Origin: Planctomycetota bacterium
GTDB taxonomy: Bacteria; Planctomycetota; B15-G4; SIAN01
NCBI GenBank assembly: GCA_009691715.1
Contig: SIAN01000012.1
Location: 37,270-101,269, forward strand
Direction of reading: 5' to 3'
DNA length: 64,000 nucleotides
Shown here: piece after piece, positions 59,872 to 64,000 of the stretch
How positions within the stretch are numbered: position 1 is the stretch's first letter
Layout: every line of letters begins with the position of its first letter
Position numbers and translations under genes: made by a program
Notes under the pieces: model-generated
What the model was told of the DNA's origin: nothing
The model's database searches: none
What the model saw: only the letters and a program-made list of their open reading frames with translations

Positions 59872-60855
59872 TCAGCCCGCGAACTCCTTGCCGACTGCCT
59901 CGAGCTGCGCATCGCTCCACGTCGCCGTGTCGAAGCAGCGCACGGCGACAGCGCCCTCTTTCTCCGCCGCCTTCAATTGTGCGATCAGCGCCGCGCACTC
60001 GCTCGGTGGCGGCAACGCCAGTCGCAACGTGAATCGGCTGGTCGGCAGCGCGGCGGAGCGCGCGCTCTTCACGGCGGCAGCGATCGTCGCGGGAGCGGTG
60101 GTCGCTGGTGTCGCTGCGTCGAGCGTGAAACCGTCGAGCCAGTCGGACAGCGCCAGCAAGCCGCCGCCGAGCGCGCGCCCGCCGACGAACGGAGATGGAT
60201 GCGCCACCGCGCGCAGCACGACTCCCGCCGGCAGCACCTTGCGCACCTCCTGGACCGCGCCGACCAGGGCTTCCTTGCGGGTGGCGAGCAGCGCCGCCGA
60301 CTCGCTCGCGCCGAGTTGCTTCACCAGCCAGGGCCCAATCTCCTCGGGTCGCTCGAGCGCGGTGCCGCCAGCGGATGCCGCCGCGCTGGCCGCGATCAGC
60401 TTCTTCGCCTTGGCGATCAGCTTCGCGCCGTCGAACTGCCGTGCCGCGAGCCGGCGCACGCAGCCGGCGCACTCGCAGAGCGCCGCGAGGAAGCGCTGCG
60501 CGCGAACGCCCTCTTCGCCGCCGGCCGGAAAGCCGAACCCGACCAGCTCGATCGCCGCGGCGCCGTGGCCGCCAACGCAGCGGCTCGCGACCGCCGCTGC
60601 GCGCGCCGTTGCCTCGCGCAATGCCGCTGGATCGTTCGGGCACCGGCCGCGCGCTGCGCCACCGTCGACTATCCGCACGACCTCGAGTCGAGCAGCCTTC
60701 GCCGCGGCGACGAGCTCGCGTGCCTCGCCGGTCTCTTCCGCCGCGTCGTCGTGGATCGCGATGCGCTTGGCGCCGAGCGCCGCCGCCGCCGCGAATGCCC
60801 GTTTGCGCGCCGCTCCACGCCGATCCCCATCCGCGAGCTCGACCTCGAACTCCAT
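59872..60855 (-). CDS. Unknown cytoplasmic protein, possibly a TIM barrel
   Basis: The ATG at 60855 overlaps the stop of the phosphatase gene by 1 bp, which supports coupled translation and rejects a longer Arg-rich upstream extension. The 327-residue, Ala-rich protein alternates helices and short strands ('AKRIAIHDDAAEE', 'AIELVGFGFPAGGEE', 'GVVLRAVAHPSPFVGG', 'WLDGFTLDA'), as a beta/alpha barrel would. A 'CECAGCVRRLAARQFDGAKL' segment has a C-x-C-x2-C cluster. I do not recognise the family and see no certain active site. Confidence 0.6.
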   Translation of the reverse strand: MEFEVELADGDRRGAARKRAFAAAAALGAKRIAIHDDAAEETGEARELVAAAKAARLEVVRIVDGGAARGRCPNDPAALREATARAAAVASRCVGGHGAAAIELVGFGFPAGGEEGVRAQRFLAALCECAGCVRRLAARQFDGAKLIAKAKKLIAASAAASAGGTALERPEEIGPWLVKQLGASESAALLATRKEALVGAVQEVRKVLPAGVVLRAVAHPSPFVGGRALGGGLLALSDWLDGFTLDAATPATTAPATIAAAVKSARSAALPTSRFTLRLALPPPSECAALIAQLKAAEKEGAVAVRCFDTATWSDAQLEAVGKEFAG

Positions 60856-61835
60856 CACCGGTCGCCTCCCGTCACTTCGAAACGGCGCTGGGTGGCGCCG
60901 TCGCCGTCGCAGAACTCGACCACGATCCGATCGTCGCCGAGCGTGACTTCCGCGAAGCCGCCACCCGTCGCCGACCACTCGCTGATCACGCTCGGTTCGA
61001 GTTCCGAGTCGTTGTCGCTGCCGCCGCCGCCGCCGGCGACTGCGACGTGGAGGCCGCCACTTGGTGTCAGCCATTCAGAGACGTGGTCGTGCCCGAAGAT
61101 CCCCAGATCGACGCCATAGGCGAGCAGCACCGGTTCGAGCCGGTTCCGGAAACCTCCCACGCCGCGCCGCTTCGAGCTCCGCACCGAATGGTGGCCGACG
61201 ACGATCTGCCAGCGGCTCGACGACTGGTGCAGCGCGTCGGCGAGCCATTGCAACTGGGTCTCGGCGACCGGCGTGTCGTCGAGGAGTTGGGTGGTGTCGA
61301 GCGCGAAGAAATCGGCCGTCCCGCCGCCTTGCAGCGCCACGCGGAACTCGTACCAGGGCGCGGGGAGGAGCCAGTTGGGATCGGTGAGCGCGTAGTCGAG
61401 TTGCGCCTGCGTGCTGCCGTCGTGGTCGTGGTTGCCAAGCACGACGTAGCACGGCACCTGCAGCGTCGCGTCGGCGTAGGGTTGCTCGAAGTGCGTCTGC
61501 CAGAGCGGGTCGTCGACCGAGGCCACGCCGTCGGGATAGAAGTTGTCGCCGAGCAGCAGCAGGAAGTCGGGCGCGGCGGTGTGCGCGCGTGCGGCGAGGC
61601 CGGCCGCGACCCGTTTCTGCCCTCTGCCGCCGGTGCCGAAGTCGCCGAACGCAAAGAACCGCGGCGGTGTGGTGGGGCGATCGAGGCGATCGGGCGCGTG
61701 GCCGGCGAAGGCGGGCGGCGGATCCTTCGGCACGCGGTCGAACCACACGCAGTTCGCGACGAGCAGCAACGGGAGCAGTCGCGGGAGCTGTCGTGCAAGT
61801 CGTCGCGGGAACAGCGTCGTGGATGCGCGGTTCAT
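60855..61835 (-). CDS. Purple acid phosphatase-like metallophosphoesterase
   Basis: A 326-residue exported enzyme. A signal segment with a possible lipobox ('LLLVANC', Cys near 29) precedes a calcineurin-like domain with all metal motifs: G-D-F-G, 'LGDNFYPDGV', G-N-H-D, 'VVGHH' and 'GHDH'. The mix of 'FFAFGDFGTGG' and 'ALDTTQLLDDT' is close to tartrate-resistant/purple acid phosphatases rather than to nucleotidases. A Gly run (GGGGG) near 270 is a loop. It sits between the MFS gene (4-bp overlap) and the unknown barrel protein. Confidence 0.88.
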   Translation of the reverse strand: MNRASTTLFPRRLARQLPRLLPLLLVANCVWFDRVPKDPPPAFAGHAPDRLDRPTTPPRFFAFGDFGTGGRGQKRVAAGLAARAHTAAPDFLLLLGDNFYPDGVASVDDPLWQTHFEQPYADATLQVPCYVVLGNHDHDGSTQAQLDYALTDPNWLLPAPWYEFRVALQGGGTADFFALDTTQLLDDTPVAETQLQWLADALHQSSSRWQIVVGHHSVRSSKRRGVGGFRNRLEPVLLAYGVDLGIFGHDHVSEWLTPSGGLHVAVAGGGGGSDNDSELEPSVISEWSATGGGFAEVTLGDDRIVVEFCDGDGATQRRFEVTGGDR

Positions 61836-63217
61836 GAATATTCCTGGGGTTCGGACTGTGCCGGTTCGCGCCGGCGAACCAGCGCGTAGATCGCGACGAC
61901 GGCCAGCGGATGACCGATCCCGGCGATCACGAACAGCGGACCGTAGCCGCCCGGGTGGGCGTCGAGCCAGCTTCCGGTGGCGATCGTCGCAAGGATGCCG
62001 CCCAACGTGGCGCCCAGCCCGGTGAGACCCGAGCAGGTCGCGACGACCGGACCGCGGAAGAGATCGGCGGGCAGGGTGAGCATGCTGCTCGCGAACCACT
62101 GGTGGGCGAAGCCGGCGATCGAGCCGCAGGTGATCACGCCGGCGACCGATCCGGTGCGGGCGGCGACGATCGCGAACGGGGTGAGGCAGCCGGCGATCAG
62201 CATGATCCGCTTGCGCGCGACCAGCACCGGGACGCCGCGCCGGATGAGCCAGCTCGAAGCCGTGCCGCCGAGCACGCTGCCGAGGTCGGCGAAGAGGAAC
62301 GGGATCCAGGCGATCATGCCGAGCTCGGCGAGCGACAGCCCGCGCTCCTTCGACAGGTAGCCCGGCAACCAGAGCAGGAAGAACCACCAGACCGGATCGG
62401 TCACGAAGCGGGCGACGAAGAGGCCCCACAGCTCGGGGCGGCGCAGCAGTTGTGCGCGGGTCACGGAAATCGCGGGGTCGGCGCAATCCGTTGCGGTGGC
62501 GGTGGCCGCGGCAGTGGCGGCGGAACCGCGGAATTGCGGAAGCGTGGGTGTTTGCGGCGGCGCGGCCTGCTGCATCGCGGAACGCGGGCGATAGATGAAC
62601 CACCAAAACACGATCCACACCGCCCCGAGGGACGCCGTCGCGACGAAGGCGAGTTGCAAGTTCGGGCGCTCGCCACCTTCGGGAAGCGGAGTGGCGAAGC
62701 GGATCGCGATCCAGGTCACGAGCGGCGCGGCGATCACGGCGCCGGTCGCGCTGCCGGTGTTCCAGACGCCGGTGGCGAAGGCGCGATCCTTCGGCGCGAA
62801 CCACTCGCCGGTCGTCTTCGCCGCCGCCGGCCAGTTCGCCGCCTCGGTGAGCCCGAGCAGGAAGCGGCAGATCCCGAAGCCGACCAGCGTGGTGGCGAAG
62901 GCGTGGCTCGCGGCCGCGCACGACCACGCCGCCGCGAAGAGCACGAAGCCGAGGCGCAGTCCGATCCGATCGAGCACGACGCCGGAACCGGCCTGCCCGA
63001 TGGCGTAGGCGATCTGGAAGCCGAGCACGAGTCGGGCGAAGTCGCCCTCGCTCCAGCCGAACTCGTCGGACAGCGGCCCCTTCAGGATCGAAAGCACCTG
63101 GCGATCGACGTAATTGATCAGCGTGGCGAAGAACAGCAGCGCCAGGATCGCGGCGCGCCGTCGACCCGCTCGCGCGTTGTCAGGAAGTGTCGCGGGCGGT
63201 GTCGCGGGGTCGGGCAA
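61832..63217 (-). CDS. MFS transporter of the anion:cation symporter (hexuronate) family
   Basis: A 12-helix transporter of 461 residues. The ACS/ExuT-type start is clear: 'FFATLINYVDRQVLSILKGPLSDEFG', then 'VLGFQIAYAIGQAGSGVVLDRIG' and 'GICRFLLGLTEAANWPAAAKT'. The family moves hexuronates, galactonate, glucarate or similar organic anions. The best start is TTG at 63217 with a TATCAT -10-like box 15-20 bp before it; no ribosome site is visible, so the true start is uncertain. An Ala/Thr/Pro-rich loop between helices 6 and 7 is long. Confidence 0.88.
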   Translation of the reverse strand: MPDPATPPATLPDNARAGRRRAAILALLFFATLINYVDRQVLSILKGPLSDEFGWSEGDFARLVLGFQIAYAIGQAGSGVVLDRIGLRLGFVLFAAAWSCAAASHAFATTLVGFGICRFLLGLTEAANWPAAAKTTGEWFAPKDRAFATGVWNTGSATGAVIAAPLVTWIAIRFATPLPEGGERPNLQLAFVATASLGAVWIVFWWFIYRPRSAMQQAAPPQTPTLPQFRGSAATAAATATATDCADPAISVTRAQLLRRPELWGLFVARFVTDPVWWFFLLWLPGYLSKERGLSLAELGMIAWIPFLFADLGSVLGGTASSWLIRRGVPVLVARKRIMLIAGCLTPFAIVAARTGSVAGVITCGSIAGFAHQWFASSMLTLPADLFRGPVVATCSGLTGLGATLGGILATIATGSWLDAHPGGYGPLFVIAGIGHPLAVVAIYALVRRREPAQSEPQEYS

Positions 63218-63261
63218 GAGGGGCGCGATGATAGGCTCGCCGCCACCGATGGAGTTGCGCG

Positions 63262-64000
63262 ATGGCGCGTTTTCGCCTGCTGTTCACGTGCATGCTCCTC
63301 CTCGGAGCGTTTGGCTGCATCGAATGGGAGGAGCAGGAGATCCGGCTCGCGCTTCGGTCCCGAGCGCGATCGGCTCGATGTGCAGCTGGTCTATCGGGGG
63401 CTGGTCTCGACGCCCGATGTCGGCTGGTACCACTCGCCGGAACGCGCGGATGACGTGGATGGGACGCGCCGACAGCTCACCGAGCTGATGGCGGGCAAAC
63501 AGCGATTCGCCTTGATCGATCCGATCGCGCTCATCGATCTCGAAAGGCTGCGCGAACATGCTGATCCGCGCGTCGCCCGCATCGCCGCCTCGATCGCGGT
63601 CGATCACGGCGACTGCTTCCGCGACGAACGCGGGCGCTGGTGCGCGTGGCAGCACCTGCACAGCGACCACGTCACGGAGTTGGTGGCGCTCGGCAGCGAA
63701 CTGTTGCGCGAGGCGCTCGTGCGCCAGCGGGAGATCGAGGCTCGCGACGGCATGCTCGAACTACTTCTGCTCGATGACGCGGAGAGCAGGTTGCGGCAGC
63801 GGCCCGCGCTCGCGGCGCCGTTCGCCTGGCTTGCGCTGCGCGGTCGGACGCTGGCGCTGCGGCTCCCGGCGTCGGAGCGAAGCGCGCAGGAGCTCAGCCG
63901 TCGAATCGCGGCGGCGAGTGATTGGCAGACGATCGTGGAGGCGATCCGCCGGACCGTGCGATCGTCGCAGCAGGAGCCTGATCGAGCAGTTGCCGCGGCG
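63262..64000 (+). pseudogene. Lipoprotein gene with a +1 frameshift, runs off the window
   Basis: An ATG with GGAG 7 bp upstream starts a lipoprotein-like peptide (signal, then 'LLLGAFGC', then 'IEWEEQEIRLAL'). Its own frame stops at 63453 after 63 residues. From about 63344 the +1 frame is open to the end of the window, about 218 codons with normal composition: 'FGPERDRLDVQLVYRGLVST', 'LTELMAGKQRFALIDPIALI', and later helical charged sequence. The two parts read as one protein with one base gained (or two lost) near 63343-63355. It may be a real pseudogene or a sequence error. The family is not recognised. Confidence 0.6.

Noticed and set aside
59872..61074. Longer start for the unknown minus-strand gene
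   Set aside because: The added 73 residues are almost all Arg, Ser and Gly and lie antisense-like over the phosphatase gene; the ATG at 60855 fits the 1-bp overlap.

Overview
This window is high-GC DNA (about 70% by eye, not counted) from a Gram-negative bacterium. It holds most of a flagellar regulon. L-ring and P-ring genes (flgH, flgI) show a diderm envelope. The flagellar genes, together with DUF4331, DUF2911 and YdjY/HEAT-repeat secreted proteins and several short lipoproteins, suggest a high-GC member of the Planctomycetota or a related deep lineage. That assignment is inference; no marker gene in the window fixes it.

Region 1 (1-6113, + strand): end of fliR, flhB, flhA, a small membrane protein, the sigma-28 gene fliA, a 75-aa unknown and two lipoproteins, mostly joined by 4-bp overlaps. 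No flhF or flhG lies between flhA and fliA. Region 2 (6114-7631): a single short flagellin gene behind a sigma-28-like promoter, strong 3' stem-loops, and a convergent FlgM-like gene. Region 3 (7632-16280, +): a sigma-54 promoter, then fliK, flgD, flgE and two large sugar-transfer proteins; the second is a GT4-methyltransferase-GT2 fusion. Region 4 (16281-25497, +): a second sigma-54 promoter and flgF, flgG, flgA, flgH, flgI, flgJ, flgN, flgK, flgL.

Region 5 (25498-32440, +) is not flagellar: DUF4331 and DUF4198 proteins, an ECF sigma factor with a ChrR-type cupin anti-sigma factor, an MHS-family transporter and a beta-helix lipoprotein. Region 6 (32487-47343, - strand) is one long apparent operon. 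Read in its own direction it runs: three TPR-type envelope proteins, a FlrB/FleS-like kinase, a FlrC/FleR-like sigma-54 activator, flgB, flgC, fliE, fliF, fliG, fliH, fliI, fliJ, a MotE-like gene, fliL, fliM, fliN. Region 7 (47485-50495): flbD-motA-motB on the - strand with a good sigma-28 promoter, divergent from a YcgR/PilZ-like gene.

Region 8 (50580-55249, +): a GT39-type membrane glycosyltransferase, an SGNH hydrolase, and a GT2-TPR protein behind a third sigma-54 element. Region 9 (55346-64000) is mixed housekeeping: DUF2911, YdjY/HEAT, glutaryl-CoA dehydrogenase, a lipoprotein, a - strand trio (MFS transporter, purple-acid-type phosphatase, unknown protein) and a frameshifted lipoprotein gene that runs off the window.

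The parts fit a tiered circuit. The kinase and activator would fire sigma-54 promoters for hook, rod and filament-junction genes. FliA, held back by the FlgM-like protein, would then fire flagellin and flbD-motAB. Glycosyltransferases are threaded into both tiers, which suggests that the filament or hook is glycosylated. The most interesting open parts are the three TPR envelope proteins, the two lipoproteins after fliA, the GT-MT-GT fusion, a shared intergenic ACCGTTTTCC motif, and two sigma-54 promoters that leave almost no 5' leader.
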